A stretch of 35,647 nucleotides of DNA from JBCCQH01 sp039024435 (GCA_039024435.1 JBCCQH010000079.1:1-35647); one strand, 5' to 3'. Positions 24,836 to 33,649 are shown, counted from the first letter of the stretch. Numbers and translations: made by a program. Notes: a model not told the origin generated them from the sequence alone.

Positions 24836-25537
24836 ATGCGCAGATTCTTGATTTTAATGGTGGGAACGGTACTGGGCTTCTCCCTGTCGGCCCAGGATGT
24901 CTCCGGTTTTCCCTTGGAAGGCAAGACGGTCGCGGTTTACTTTTCCAAAAAGCAGTTTGTCTTTGACAGCAGTTTCCGCATCCCACTTTCCCAGTTCATC
25001 CTCAGTGATAAGGGAGAAGATGCGCCCATCGAAGACATCAAAACCCAAACGCTGATCTCGCTGGGGACCCTGTTTTCGGAGCAACTCCAACCCGCCGCCC
25101 AAGCCGACTCGGTGTATTTTTTGAATGAGTTCCCAGCCCAGGCCCGCGCTTTCATCGCCAATTATGACTCGGAAAATCGGACGTTGGGGCCCACCGGGGA
25201 AATTTTTGCCGGAACCGACTACATACTGGTCGTCAATCCATTTGTCCTGGGTTCCTACACGACCTCGGCGGTCTACACGCGCAGCAACCGCCTGATTACA
25301 GAAAAAGTCATGGTGAAAACCGGGCGGGTCCGAATTGAGATCTACGACGCAGCCCAAGGCAACCGCGTCCACAGCACGGAAGTCTGTATCGATGAGCGCA
25401 AAACGGCGGTTCCGGACATTTTGTTTGAGTTTCACATGCGGAGTTCCCGGACCGGAAATTTTCTCGCGCGGCTCTTTTCCCTGGCCATTTTTCACCTGAA
25501 TTACCGCCTGGAAAGCAATTGTGAGACGGTAGAGTAG
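24836..25537 (+). CDS. Exported protein of unknown function
   Basis: 233 residues. Signal peptide MRRFLILMVGTVLGFSLSAQ with Ala-Gln cleavage. The mature part is a mixed alpha/beta domain of about 210 residues without a motif I recognise (VAVYFSKKQFVFDS, DYILVVNPFVLGSY, VRIEIYDAAQGNRVHSTEVC). It is probably periplasmic or attached to the outer membrane. A -7-like TACATTTC ends five bases before the ATG. Convergent with the amine oxidase gene, stops nine bases apart. It is downstream of the 35-bp repeat array, which could affect its expression. Confidence 0.8.
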   Translation: MRRFLILMVGTVLGFSLSAQDVSGFPLEGKTVAVYFSKKQFVFDSSFRIPLSQFILSDKGEDAPIEDIKTQTLISLGTLFSEQLQPAAQADSVYFLNEFPAQARAFIANYDSENRTLGPTGEIFAGTDYILVVNPFVLGSYTTSAVYTRSNRLITEKVMVKTGRVRIEIYDAAQGNRVHSTEVCIDERKTAVPDILFEFHMRSSRTGNFLARLFSLAIFHLNYRLESNCETVE

Positions 25538-25546
25538 CCGCGAGAA

Positions 25547-26743
25547 TTACGCTTGTAAGATCTCCTGCAGGGCCACGTAGGCCGATTCCGAAGCACCGTG
25601 GACCGTCGACCAATTGACCGCCATCGCTTCTCCCGCCCAATAGATTTTGTCGTCCACCGGAGCCGCCAGGGTTTCGCGGGCACTGCCGTCTTGGAAACTG
25701 TACGATCCGCGGATATACGGTTCATTGGTCCAATCTTGGAACACGTGCTTCACGTAAGTCGCGCTGGCTTTTCCGTCGAAGATTTCGTCCAGGCGCCCAA
25801 TCAAATATTCTAATTTTTCCGCTTCGGTCGCGAAACCCGAGTACACGGCCGCCGGTGCCTGTACCGTAAACAGGTTCATGATGTTGCGGCGCGAACCTTT
25901 GCGGTACACCCCGTCGATGAACAACTCGGGATCGGTACCACCGACTACCCCCGCCAATGAACGGGCAGTCATGTCCGGGTAGAAGCGTTCGGAAAATTCG
26001 ATGCTCGCTTTGAAGCCGGGGGGAAAATCCATGCCGTCGATGGCGGCAACTTTGGCGGAGGGTAGACGGGGGGTAAACTCGATCAGCCCCGCTTGCAAAA
26101 CCCCGATAGGTACGGTGACCAAGACCTTGTCCGCTTCCCGTACGGTATTGTCGGCGGTGGTTACCCGTACCCGGGTGCCGGTATAGTCGATGGAAACCAC
26201 CGGAGCATTGTAGGCGATGCGGTTGCGGAATTGCGCCACGAAAAATTCGTCGAAGTAATCCCACCAGGTAGAGCGCCGGAATTTCCATTCGGCGTAGGTC
26301 GCATTGCCGATATTCAGGTTCTGCAACCGGCTCCCATCCCAATATTTGATGGATTCCGGGCGGTAATTCACGATATCGATTTGGTCGTTTCCAGCGGGAT
26401 CGTCCCGCAAGCGGGCCAGTACGGAGGGGTGGGTGTGGATCCATTCGGCGCCCAGGTCCAGGGGGACATCGGCGAAACCCTCGATTTTTTTGACCCGGCC
26501 ACCGTGGTTGGCGGTGGCTTCCAGCACCTCAAAGTCGATGTTGTAGCGGTTGAGAATGTAGCCCGCCGTGATCCCGGCCGCACCGGCGCCGATCACGATG
26601 ACATTGCCGGAAAAATTCACGTTCCAGCCGTCGGTAAGGTCCAAGGGCTCTCCCTCGCGCGAGCACGAGGTAAGGAGACTGGCCAGAAAGGGCGAGGCGG
26701 CGCCGAAGATGGCAGCTTTGCGGAGAAAATCTTTTCGTGTCAT
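25547..26743 (-). CDS. Flavin amine oxidase family lipoprotein
   Basis: 398 residues from ATG at 26743. The N-terminus TRKDFLRKAAIFGAASPFLASLLTSC combines a twin-arginine-like RK-x-F-L motif with a lipobox (LTSC, Cys27), suggesting folded export and lipidation. The FAD-binding site is VIVIGAGAAGITAGYIL (GxGxxG 52-57) followed by EVLEATANHGGRV, and the C-terminus YWAGEAMAVNWSTVHGASESAYVAL is the second FAD contact of monoamine oxidase relatives. It would oxidise an amine, polyamine or related substrate; the substrate is unknown. An in-frame ATG at 26770 overlaps the stop of the upstream gene (ATGA) and would add nine residues, so coupled translation from there is a real alternative. Confidence 0.88.
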   Translation of the reverse strand: MTRKDFLRKAAIFGAASPFLASLLTSCSREGEPLDLTDGWNVNFSGNVIVIGAGAAGITAGYILNRYNIDFEVLEATANHGGRVKKIEGFADVPLDLGAEWIHTHPSVLARLRDDPAGNDQIDIVNYRPESIKYWDGSRLQNLNIGNATYAEWKFRRSTWWDYFDEFFVAQFRNRIAYNAPVVSIDYTGTRVRVTTADNTVREADKVLVTVPIGVLQAGLIEFTPRLPSAKVAAIDGMDFPPGFKASIEFSERFYPDMTARSLAGVVGGTDPELFIDGVYRKGSRRNIMNLFTVQAPAAVYSGFATEAEKLEYLIGRLDEIFDGKASATYVKHVFQDWTNEPYIRGSYSFQDGSARETLAAPVDDKIYWAGEAMAVNWSTVHGASESAYVALQEILQA

Positions 26744-26766
26744 AATATCTGAGTGGCTTGACCGGT

Positions 26767-27333
26767 TCATTGGGTAGCGTTGAGGCGGACCCGCAGGCCC
26801 AAGCCGAGGAATACATTCGCAGAAGAAACGGGGCCAAAGCGGCGGCCCAGCGAAAGGCGCGCGAAGCCGTCGAGTTTCTCGGCGAGTTGCAATTGGTAGG
26901 CGTAGTTCCAGGTCACCAGAAAGTAGCTGGCCCATTCCCGGGTGCGGCTCACCACGGCACCATCACTCAGGTCAACGTTGAGCGAAGTGATATCAGATTC
27001 TCCCAGATAGCCGGTGCTCAACGAGAACGCTGACACCGATTTGCTGCTCTTCCGTGCGAGTCGGATCCCGCCCTCAGCGCCGATCAGGTAGTAATTGCTG
27101 AACGAGGGTATGGCAAAGGTGCCCAGCTCTGGCCCCACAAAAAGCTGGCGCTGCTTGGGCGATTTGCCGCGGTTGGGGGCTTTCTCCCAATTTGCAAGGC
27201 CGTATTCCGCCGCGACCTTGAAGCCGGGACGGTAGGCCAAACTTCCCCAATAGCCCGCGCGGACGGCTTGCCACTGCGCCGCAAGGCCGCCCGCGGCAAA
27301 AAGGAAGATCAGAAAGGGTACGATTTTTCGCAT
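26767..27333 (-). CDS. Small outer-membrane beta-barrel candidate
   Basis: 188 residues. Signal peptide MRKIVPFLIFLFAAGGLAAQ. The rest alternates polar and hydrophobic residues with frequent aromatic ends (YWGSLAYRPGFKVAAEYGL, YLIGAEGGIRLARK, FLVTWNYAYQLQL, VFLGLGLRVRLNATQ), as in an 8-10-strand outer-membrane barrel. No specific family recognised. It is followed directly by the flavin amine oxidase, with a possible ATGA overlap, so they may form an operon. No promoter box seen. Confidence 0.75.
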   Translation of the reverse strand: MRKIVPFLIFLFAAGGLAAQWQAVRAGYWGSLAYRPGFKVAAEYGLANWEKAPNRGKSPKQRQLFVGPELGTFAIPSFSNYYLIGAEGGIRLARKSSKSVSAFSLSTGYLGESDITSLNVDLSDGAVVSRTREWASYFLVTWNYAYQLQLAEKLDGFARLSLGRRFGPVSSANVFLGLGLRVRLNATQ

Positions 27334-27421
27334 GGCGTTGATGATTTATGGCGGAGCAAGTGGTGCTCTCGTACTTGCTACCGCCGGATGGGGACTTACC
27401 CTACCACGGCGTACCACAAAT

Positions 27422-27471
27422 GCAAAATAAAATTACCATCCTCATTTGCAAAATCTGCAAAATGGGGATGG
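27422..27471 (-). terminator. Probable intrinsic terminator after the barrel gene
   Basis: CCATCCTCATTTGCA (27436-27450) pairs with TGCAAAATGGGGATGG (27456-27471) with one bulged A and one G-T pair. On the minus strand the stem is followed by TAATTTTATTTT. It lies about 37 bp after the stop at 27508. Confidence 0.6.
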
Positions 27472-27507
27472 CAATTCGGTAGCTTTTGAATCCGCGGTGT
27501 AACGCAG

Positions 27508-28311
27508 TTACTCCTCTTCTGCCTTGTCTTTTTTGTTCAGCAAATTGAACCAGTAGCTGACCCGCAGCGAAATCTGGCTGCCGCGCAAAGCCCAGTCGAA
27601 GTAGTGCTCGGGGAACTCTTCGGGCAGCGGTACTTCGGCGTTGGGATCATTGGGGTCGAAGGGTCCGTTGAGGGTTTCCCATTCCTGAACGTTGCCCCGG
27701 AAGATTTGCCCGGTGCCAATGCCCCATACGAGGCTCAGGTTGAGGACATTGCCACTCTCAGATTGGAAATCAAGCCCGGCCCCCAGCAGCACCGTCGGGA
27801 TGGTCGCGGAGAAATTCTGGTATTCGTGGCGGGTAAAGCTACCGCCGGAATCGACCGCCATGTTGGGCGTGTTGATGACCGTGGAGTCGTCCATGGTAAG
27901 GTCCAAGCTGTGCCCGGCGATGATATTCAAATAGGTGCCCCCTTCTTCTTTGAGCGGGATCCGGTAGTGGATCGTCATCGGGATGGAAATCGCGGTGGCG
28001 TTGCGGGTGATATTGGTAAATGACAATCCTTCCCGCCCTTCCGGTGCCTGCAAGTTGTATTGCCGGTAGGTAAATCCGCCGCCAATGTGGGCCCGGATGT
28101 TGTCGTCGAATTGATAGAGGATATCCAGCCCCCCGGAGGCATACAGGCTCGCGGAGTTGCCAAGGTAATATTGGCTGGTATCGTCGACGATAAGGTTGTT
28201 GGCGTAATTCATTCCGCCGGACACGTTGGGACCAAGCAGGAGCTGGGCGGACAAAGTGCCGCACAGGGATGCCGTCAGGAGACCGGCCAGCAAGAAAATT
28301 CTTTTCATCAT
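27508..28311 (-). CDS. Outer-membrane beta-barrel protein (PorT-like)
   Basis: 267 residues from ATG at 28311; the next codon (28308) is also ATG. Signal peptide MMKRIFLLAGLLTASLCGTLSAQ. The mature protein has alternating strands with short turns (GGLDILYQFDDNIRAHIGGGFTYRQYNL, ISIPMTIHYRIPLKEEGGTYLNIIAGHSLDL) and ends in aromatic strand SLRVSYWFNLL before a charged tail. This is the pattern of PorT-type barrels common in Bacteroidota; function beyond an outer-membrane location is unknown. A near-consensus box TATATTG lies about 20 bp upstream (28338-28332). It lies 127 bp after the NeuD-like gene and ends at a probable terminator. Confidence 0.8.
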   Translation of the reverse strand: MMKRIFLLAGLLTASLCGTLSAQLLLGPNVSGGMNYANNLIVDDTSQYYLGNSASLYASGGLDILYQFDDNIRAHIGGGFTYRQYNLQAPEGREGLSFTNITRNATAISIPMTIHYRIPLKEEGGTYLNIIAGHSLDLTMDDSTVINTPNMAVDSGGSFTRHEYQNFSATIPTVLLGAGLDFQSESGNVLNLSLVWGIGTGQIFRGNVQEWETLNGPFDPNDPNAEVPLPEEFPEHYFDWALRGSQISLRVSYWFNLLNKKDKAEEE

Positions 28312-28438
28312 ATCAGTTCCGGAATTGGCGGCAATATACGAAAAACCGTCACAATTGAACAGGCTGCCATTCCGCAACCTTTCGGGAAATTGAACTGCGG
28401 GAACCGCGAAATGTTGGCCTTGGTGGTACACTTCCGGA

Positions 28439-29080
28439 TCAGGGGGTGGCCGCCTGCATCCGGGCGGGGACCCCAGTGTAGATTTTGCCCGGTTCGAGGT
28501 CGTGGACCGCTACGCCACCGGCTCCGAGTACAGCTCCAGCCCCCATTTTGATTCCTGGCAGCACCACGGCACCACTGCCGATTTCCGCTCCCTCCCCGAT
28601 CTGAGCGCCGCCGCTGACATTGGCCCCGGGATGCACCGTCGCAAAGTGGTCCAACACCGCGTCGTGACCCACGGTGGCATTCAGGTTGACGATCACAAAA
28701 TCGCCGAGTTCAATGTTGGTGGTCAGCACCGCCCCGGCACAGACGATGCTTCCCGCACCGATGCGGACGTCCTCGGCCATCTGGACCCGGGGATGCACAA
28801 GCCGGTGGGCAGAGAATCCCTGCTTCAAATATTGGATGGCGATTTCCCGCCGCCGCCGGGGATCGCCGATGGCTACAATGAAGCGCACCTCCCGGTCCAA
28901 CTGCTGGAACGCCCGGTTGTCGTTGCCCAAAACGGGGATGCCTTTGATGTGATTTTTTTCGGTTTCGGCCACAAATCCGAGCAGTTCAATGGGCCGTTCG
29001 CGCCGCCGGTTGCAGTCCTGGAAGAGCCAGAGCACCTCCCGGGCAAAGCCTCCGGCCCCGACGATGATCAGTTGTTTCAT
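28439..29080 (-). CDS. NeuD/PglD-like sugar O-/N-acyltransferase
   Basis: 213 residues. N-terminal Rossmann-like PglD domain (IIVGAGGFAREVLWLF, residues 4-19) followed by left-handed beta-helix hexapeptide repeats from about 95 to 205 (IGAGSIVCAGAVLTTNIELG, IGEGAEIGSGAVVLPGIKMGAGAVLGAGGV), ending GKIYTGVPARM. The residues NLNATVGHDAVL include the catalytic His of the family. It would acetylate an amino-sugar such as a bacillosamine-like or sialic-acid precursor with acetyl-CoA. No glycan biosynthesis genes are adjacent, which leaves the substrate open. Full length. Divergent from the beta-propeller T9SS cargo gene, 132 bp between starts. Confidence 0.9.
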   Translation of the reverse strand: MKQLIIVGAGGFAREVLWLFQDCNRRRERPIELLGFVAETEKNHIKGIPVLGNDNRAFQQLDREVRFIVAIGDPRRRREIAIQYLKQGFSAHRLVHPRVQMAEDVRIGAGSIVCAGAVLTTNIELGDFVIVNLNATVGHDAVLDHFATVHPGANVSGGAQIGEGAEIGSGAVVLPGIKMGAGAVLGAGGVAVHDLEPGKIYTGVPARMQAATP

Positions 29081-29200
29081 GGGGTGAAATTACTGGATTT
29101 CAGCGAACTAATAAAAACACCCCCAATTTCCCTTCCCCCAAAAGTGACTCCAGTTACCCAGATTGTTTTGCGCTACCGCCGGGCGATCAACTTCTTTTTC

Positions 29201-29208
29201 TATTTTTG
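29201..29208 (+). promoter_or_regulatory. Bacteroidota -7 box of the propeller cargo operon
   Basis: TATTTTTG fits TAnnTTTG exactly and ends four bases before the ATG at 29213. No TTG lies within 17-23 bp upstream; the nearest is 30 bp away (29168-29170). A transcript from here would have almost no leader. Confidence 0.55.
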
Positions 29209-29212
29209 TCTT

Positions 29213-31351
29213 ATGCAGCAAAAAATCCGTACCTGGTACCTGATCTTTGCGCTCCTGCTTCCGACTTTGCCGGCCCTGGCCCAGACGGGATACGTCTGGA
29301 CCAACAGTGTCGGGGGACCAAATTTCTCGGAATTTGGCCTGGATGTGGCGTGTGACCCCCTAGGCAATGTCATCCTCGTGGGCGAATACCTGGACCAGTG
29401 CCGCATCGGAGACAGTGTCTACGCTACGCTGGGCGACAACGATATGTTCATCGCGAAGTACGATCCCCAAGGCAATCCGCTTTGGGTACGTGTCCAGGGC
29501 AGTCCGCAATTGGATCGCTTGTATGGGGTGGATGCGGGACCGGAGGGCGACATCTACATCGCGGGCTACGGCAAGGTCAATTTCCCAATGCAGCGCACTG
29601 CCATTCACGCCCGGGATGCCCTGATCGCCCGCTACCGGCCCAATGGGGACCTCGCCTGGGGGCACAACCTCGACGGAGATATCTTTAGCGAAGCGCAGGA
29701 CATTGTGGGGCTGGCGGATCGGGGTTGCTACGTCACGGGCGAATACGAAACCACCACCTGGCTGGACAGTGACACTCTGGAGGGCAACGGGGGCGCGGAT
29801 GCCTACCTGATGCGGTACGACAGTGCCGGCAATTACCTATGGGGACGAACCATCGGGGGTTCGCTGAACGACAAGCCCTGGGCCCTCGGAGTGGATGCCC
29901 AGGAAAATGTCTACCTGGGCGGCCTGTTCAGCAGTTCGATGATGGTGGGCAATGATTTGCTCATTTCGGCCGGGGGCAGCGATGCCTTTATCGCCAAATT
30001 TGATCCCAATGGCACTCCCGTCTGGGCCAAAGCGTTCCACGGCCCGCTGAACGATTTTGTCCTTGCGATGAAAACCAGCCCCGGCGGCGCGACCTACTTT
30101 GCCGGAACTTTTGAAACCGAACTTGTCTTTGGCTCGGATACCCTCACCGGCAGCAGTGGCGATGACATCTTTTACGGTAAATTGGACCCCCAGGGGGACT
30201 TGCTGTGGTGGCACGCGGGTACGGGGAGCAGCATCGATGCGGCGCAGGATTTGGAAATCGATTGCCAGGAAAATGTCTACATCGGAGGCTATTTCTTCGG
30301 GACGCTGAACTGGGATACGGTATCGGTGGTCAGCGCGGGGTTTGACGACATGTTTTTCTCCAAACTGGACAGTGCTGGCAATCTGATTTTCTTCGAAACC
30401 TCCCACTATCCAGACACGCGCGATGTATTTGGCTTGGGAGTTGATCCGGCGCAAAACCTGCTGCTGACCGGAGCTTTCATCCAACTGATCGACCTCGGGG
30501 GCGATACCATCCAAGCGGTCAACAATTCAATTGATATTTTCCTGACCAAATACGCCACCCGCAATACCGAAATCCAACTGGACTCGCTGACCGGTTCGCC
30601 ATTTTGCGGCGGAGATCAATTTCAAGTCCACTTTCGGGCCTACGGGGACTTTGACTCTTCGAATGTCTTCTACCTGGAGCTCTCCGATGCCAGTGGAAAT
30701 TTTGCCCAACCGGATACCGTGGGAGTGCGCAACGGGGGATTTGGAGGTACGGTCACAGGGACCATTCCCCCAGGTCTGCCCCTGGGAACCGGCTATCGGG
30801 TGCGCCTGGCTTCATCGGCGCCGGGCATCATTACTCCGGACAATGGCTTTGACATCACTCTGGATCCCACCACGGCAATTCCGGTGCAAATCATGGGGGA
30901 CTCAGTGCTTTGCAATGGCATTCCGATTTTGCTGGAAGTGGATCAAGGGTTCGTCAGCCAAACCTGGAGCACCGGCGACACCAATTACTTCATTGTGGTT
31001 ACGGCACCGGGCGTATACACGGTGGAGGCCATCGACACCAGCGGCTGTTCAAACCAGGACCTCATCGATGTCCAGAGTTGCGTATCGGTCAGTGCGCCCA
31101 AATCGGCAGTGGATTTGACGGTGTTTCCCAATCCGAGCCGGGAAACGGTCCGGATTGAAGGTGAAGGTGCGGGCGCGTGGTCGCTGCGGTTAATTGATCT
31201 TGCGGGGCGGGAAGTTTGGCGCGATGCTTTCCGTGCGGGCAATATGCGCTGGCGGCGGGGACTGAACTTGATGCATTTGCCCCGGGGAATGTATCTGCTC
31301 CAGGGCCGCCTCGACGAGCGCCGGCGGACCCTCAAGCTCCTCCTCGAATGA
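29213..31351 (+). CDS. T9SS type A cargo with SBBP-like beta-propeller
   Basis: 712 residues. Signal peptide MQQKIRTWYLIFALLLPTLPALAQ. About six beta-propeller blades of roughly 50-55 residues, each with a phrase like FIAKYDPQGNPLWVR (also LIARYRPNGDLAWG, YLMRYDSAGNYLWGR, FIAKFDPNGTPVWAK, FYGKLDPQGDLLWW, FFSKLDSAGNLIFF). A beta-sandwich with Cys-containing turns follows (SPFCGGDQFQVHF, GDSVLCNGIPILLE, DTSGCSNQDLIDVQSC). The C-terminal T9SS type A sorting domain is LTVFPNPSRETVRIEGEG, WSLRLIDLAGREVWR, LPRGMYLLQGRL. Probably a surface or secreted protein. The open frame continues upstream over the NeuD gene, but homology and signal peptide begin at 29213. Its TGA overlaps the next ATG. Confidence 0.92.
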   Translation: MQQKIRTWYLIFALLLPTLPALAQTGYVWTNSVGGPNFSEFGLDVACDPLGNVILVGEYLDQCRIGDSVYATLGDNDMFIAKYDPQGNPLWVRVQGSPQLDRLYGVDAGPEGDIYIAGYGKVNFPMQRTAIHARDALIARYRPNGDLAWGHNLDGDIFSEAQDIVGLADRGCYVTGEYETTTWLDSDTLEGNGGADAYLMRYDSAGNYLWGRTIGGSLNDKPWALGVDAQENVYLGGLFSSSMMVGNDLLISAGGSDAFIAKFDPNGTPVWAKAFHGPLNDFVLAMKTSPGGATYFAGTFETELVFGSDTLTGSSGDDIFYGKLDPQGDLLWWHAGTGSSIDAAQDLEIDCQENVYIGGYFFGTLNWDTVSVVSAGFDDMFFSKLDSAGNLIFFETSHYPDTRDVFGLGVDPAQNLLLTGAFIQLIDLGGDTIQAVNNSIDIFLTKYATRNTEIQLDSLTGSPFCGGDQFQVHFRAYGDFDSSNVFYLELSDASGNFAQPDTVGVRNGGFGGTVTGTIPPGLPLGTGYRVRLASSAPGIITPDNGFDITLDPTTAIPVQIMGDSVLCNGIPILLEVDQGFVSQTWSTGDTNYFIVVTAPGVYTVEAIDTSGCSNQDLIDVQSCVSVSAPKSAVDLTVFPNPSRETVRIEGEGAGAWSLRLIDLAGREVWRDAFRAGNMRWRRGLNLMHLPRGMYLLQGRLDERRRTLKLLLE

Positions 31352-31965
31352 TCGACGAGGGCTACATCAAATTTCAATCGCATTGGCAACCGGGTCCGGC
31401 GAAGGATTCTCCGGCCCTGACGGAGTTGATCGCGGTGCGCAACGCACTGTTTTCCGCCGGCTTGATTGGCATTTACCCGGAGATCAACGTTGGTTTTGGC
31501 AACGTCAGCCGCCGCATCGGCGATTCCGAGCAATTTTGGATTTCGGGAACCCGTACCGGGGGCATTGCGGTAGCGGACCATGCGCATTTTACCCGGGTGA
31601 CCCGGGCACAGATCCCCAAAAACACCGTCTACAATGAGGGGCCAGTCGAAGCTTCTTCCGAGTCGATGACCCATGCGATGTTGTACGCCCGCTGGCCGGG
31701 CATCGGTTGTGTGGTCCACGTCCACCACCGTGGGCTTTGGGAATGGCTGCCGGGCCGGGTGCCGGTCAGCGCGCCGGAAGTTCCGTACGGTACTCCGGCC
31801 ATGGCCCAAGAGGTGGCCCGCTTGTTTGAAGAAACGGACTTGGCCGGGCAGCGGATCTTTGTCATGGGGGGCCACGAGGAAGGCATCATTGCGTTTGGAG
31901 CGGATCCCGAGTCGGCGGCGGGCGTCGTGTTGGATTGGCGGGAAGCCTGGCAAATGCGCGCATGA
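31348..31965 (+). CDS. Class II aldolase/adducin family protein
   Basis: 205 residues. Zn-type aldolase features: GNVSRR (51-56), GPVEASSES with candidate catalytic Glu101, VVHVHHRGLWE with His124 and His126 as metal ligands, and GGHEEGI with His176 as the third. Family members include L-fuculose-phosphate aldolase, ribulose-phosphate epimerases and methylthioribulose-phosphate dehydratase; the sequence does not decide between them. Unusual context for a sugar enzyme: its ATG overlaps the stop of a secreted T9SS cargo gene, and its own stop overlaps a CPBP protease start (both ATGA). No signal peptide; cytoplasmic. The start is fixed by the overlap. Confidence 0.87.
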   Translation: MIDEGYIKFQSHWQPGPAKDSPALTELIAVRNALFSAGLIGIYPEINVGFGNVSRRIGDSEQFWISGTRTGGIAVADHAHFTRVTRAQIPKNTVYNEGPVEASSESMTHAMLYARWPGIGCVVHVHHRGLWEWLPGRVPVSAPEVPYGTPAMAQEVARLFEETDLAGQRIFVMGGHEEGIIAFGADPESAAGVVLDWREAWQMRA

Positions 31966-32897
31966 AAAAGATCGTCGGTTACCTGCGGGATTATTGGCGG
32001 GCGGAGTTCCACGGGGGCGTCTATTCGGTCTTTGGGATCGGAATGGCCGCAATCATTTGGTTCAATTACAGTTATGGGCTCTTTGCGCGCGAGGTCTCCC
32101 CTTATTTCGGGCAATGGAAGCAATGGGGGATCTACTTTGTCATCTTTGGACTGCCCTACGCAGGGGTGATTTTGCTGGAAAATGGCTGGAAAGGGGATTG
32201 GCGTCGGCTGCGGCAACCGGGCTTGTGGGCCACGGTGGCTTTTGCGATGGCGCTTTTGAGCTTTTCGATGTTTTTCCATTGGTACCGGGATTGGGCGGCG
32301 GATTTGTTTCCCCCGGCGCTCCGGAGCTACGGAACGACCTTGTTTTGGAACCTGAAACGGGTGCTTTCGCTTTTGCTCCCTTTGCTGATTTATCGGTGGT
32401 GGCGGGACCGGAAGGCGCATGGATTTTACGGTTGGCGCATCGGAGGAGCCGATTTGCGGCCCTATTTTTTGATGCTGGCCATTGTTCTTCCGGGGGTGAT
32501 TTGGGCCTCCTTTCAGCCGGATTTCTTGCAGGCCTACCCCTCTTGGGTGCCGGGGTCACTGGAGCGGAAATCGGGGGTTTCCATTCCGGGGCTGGTGGCG
32601 ATTTACGAATTGATCTACGGACTGGATTACGCCTTGATCGAGCTGTTTTTCCGGGGCTTTTTGGTGATTGGAATGGTAAAATGGCTGGGAAAACGGGCGA
32701 TCCTGCCGATGGTAGCGGTGTACTGCATTTTGCACTTTGGGAAACCAGCGGGTGAGGCCATTTCTTCAATTTTTGGGGGCTATATTCTGGGGGTGATTGC
32801 GCTTTACACGCGGAGCATCTGGGGTGGGATCGTGGTCCATATGGGATTGGCCTGGATGATGGATTTGGCCGCCGGGATGCAGCTTTGGTGGCGGTGA
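31962..32897 (+). CDS. CPBP-family intramembrane metalloprotease (CAAX/Rce1-like)
   Basis: 311 residues with about eight hydrophobic segments. CPBP signature pieces are in place: IELFFRG (226-232, motif 1), LHFGKP (258-262, motif 2 His) and VVHMGL (His293, motif 3). The usual double Glu of motif 1 (EExxxR) reads Ile226-Glu227 here, so the first Glu is missing. That may mean a variant active site or a non-proteolytic role, although single-Glu forms exist in the family. Located in the inner membrane. Start ATG at 31962 overlaps the aldolase stop (ATGA). Confidence 0.85.
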   Translation: MKKIVGYLRDYWRAEFHGGVYSVFGIGMAAIIWFNYSYGLFAREVSPYFGQWKQWGIYFVIFGLPYAGVILLENGWKGDWRRLRQPGLWATVAFAMALLSFSMFFHWYRDWAADLFPPALRSYGTTLFWNLKRVLSLLLPLLIYRWWRDRKAHGFYGWRIGGADLRPYFLMLAIVLPGVIWASFQPDFLQAYPSWVPGSLERKSGVSIPGLVAIYELIYGLDYALIELFFRGFLVIGMVKWLGKRAILPMVAVYCILHFGKPAGEAISSIFGGYILGVIALYTRSIWGGIVVHMGLAWMMDLAAGMQLWWR

Positions 32898-32930
32898 AAT
32901 GGGTTATGTTCCTGGAAAGGATTATATTGT

Positions 32931-33644
32931 GTGGTGCCAAAGATCAAGTCCATTCCTTTCTTTTTTCTACCAGTGCTCCTCATTTTGCTGGCGATGCGCC
33001 TCCCGGCAGACCGCGATGCGGCCCTGGTAGGCAACTGGCGGGCTCCCAAACCAAATGGTCCGGATGACAGCAGCGATGTGTACGAGTTGCGCTTTGACAA
33101 AAAGGGCAAAGTTGCGATGTTCCGGATTCGGTACGATTGGGACGCCGAAACGCAGACCTGGACCCCGGCAACTGCCGATCAGCCGGCGCAGGGCGACAAC
33201 GATGAGTGGGCCACGGAAAATGGTTTTATCACGATGGAAATCCGGGAGCGCTACATGACCAATCGCGATCTGGTGTGCCGCTACACCATTCGGGGCGACA
33301 CGTTGCGGCTGCAAATGGCGGAAATATTTCGTCCGGTCAAAGGTGAACACGATGGAATTTTTGGCAGTTGGAAAATGGAAACTTACGACCAAGCATTTCC
33401 CGGGCAAACGCGAACCCGGGAAATCACAATCCATCCGCCGGGACAAATGATCGAAAAGGTCGGCGAAAACGAGTTCCAAGGACGCATTTTTCCGGTGGCG
33501 GCAGGCTGGAAACAACTTGCACAATTAAACAGTGGCGCCCGAGAGGCAGTCCCAGATACGATTTTCCAGCCCATTCATCTGGCCGGCGGAAACCTTTACC
33601 TCTACCAGACCGCTACCTGGCTAACCTTGATTCGGAGAAAATAA
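32931..33644 (+). CDS. Exported protein of unknown function
   Basis: 237 residues beginning GTG-GTG (32931 or 32934). N-terminus KIKSIPFFFLPVLLILLAMRLP is a signal peptide or membrane anchor. The mature part is a lipocalin-like or other small beta sandwich (LVGNWRAPKPNGPDDSSDVYELRFDKKGKVAMFRIRYDW, LVCRYTIRGDTLRLQMAE), with the GNWR opening of many Bacteroidota lipocalin-like exported proteins; this is resemblance only. It starts 33 bp after the CPBP gene and may be in the same operon. The GTG start is uncertain; no in-frame ATG is better placed. Confidence 0.75.
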   Translation: MVPKIKSIPFFFLPVLLILLAMRLPADRDAALVGNWRAPKPNGPDDSSDVYELRFDKKGKVAMFRIRYDWDAETQTWTPATADQPAQGDNDEWATENGFITMEIRERYMTNRDLVCRYTIRGDTLRLQMAEIFRPVKGEHDGIFGSWKMETYDQAFPGQTRTREITIHPPGQMIEKVGENEFQGRIFPVAAGWKQLAQLNSGAREAVPDTIFQPIHLAGGNLYLYQTATWLTLIRRK

Positions 33645-33649
33645 TATTT

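Noticed and set aside
28502..29212. Upstream extension of the propeller cargo frame
   Set aside because: Overlaps the NeuD-like gene antisense; the signal peptide and a -7 box place the start at 29213.
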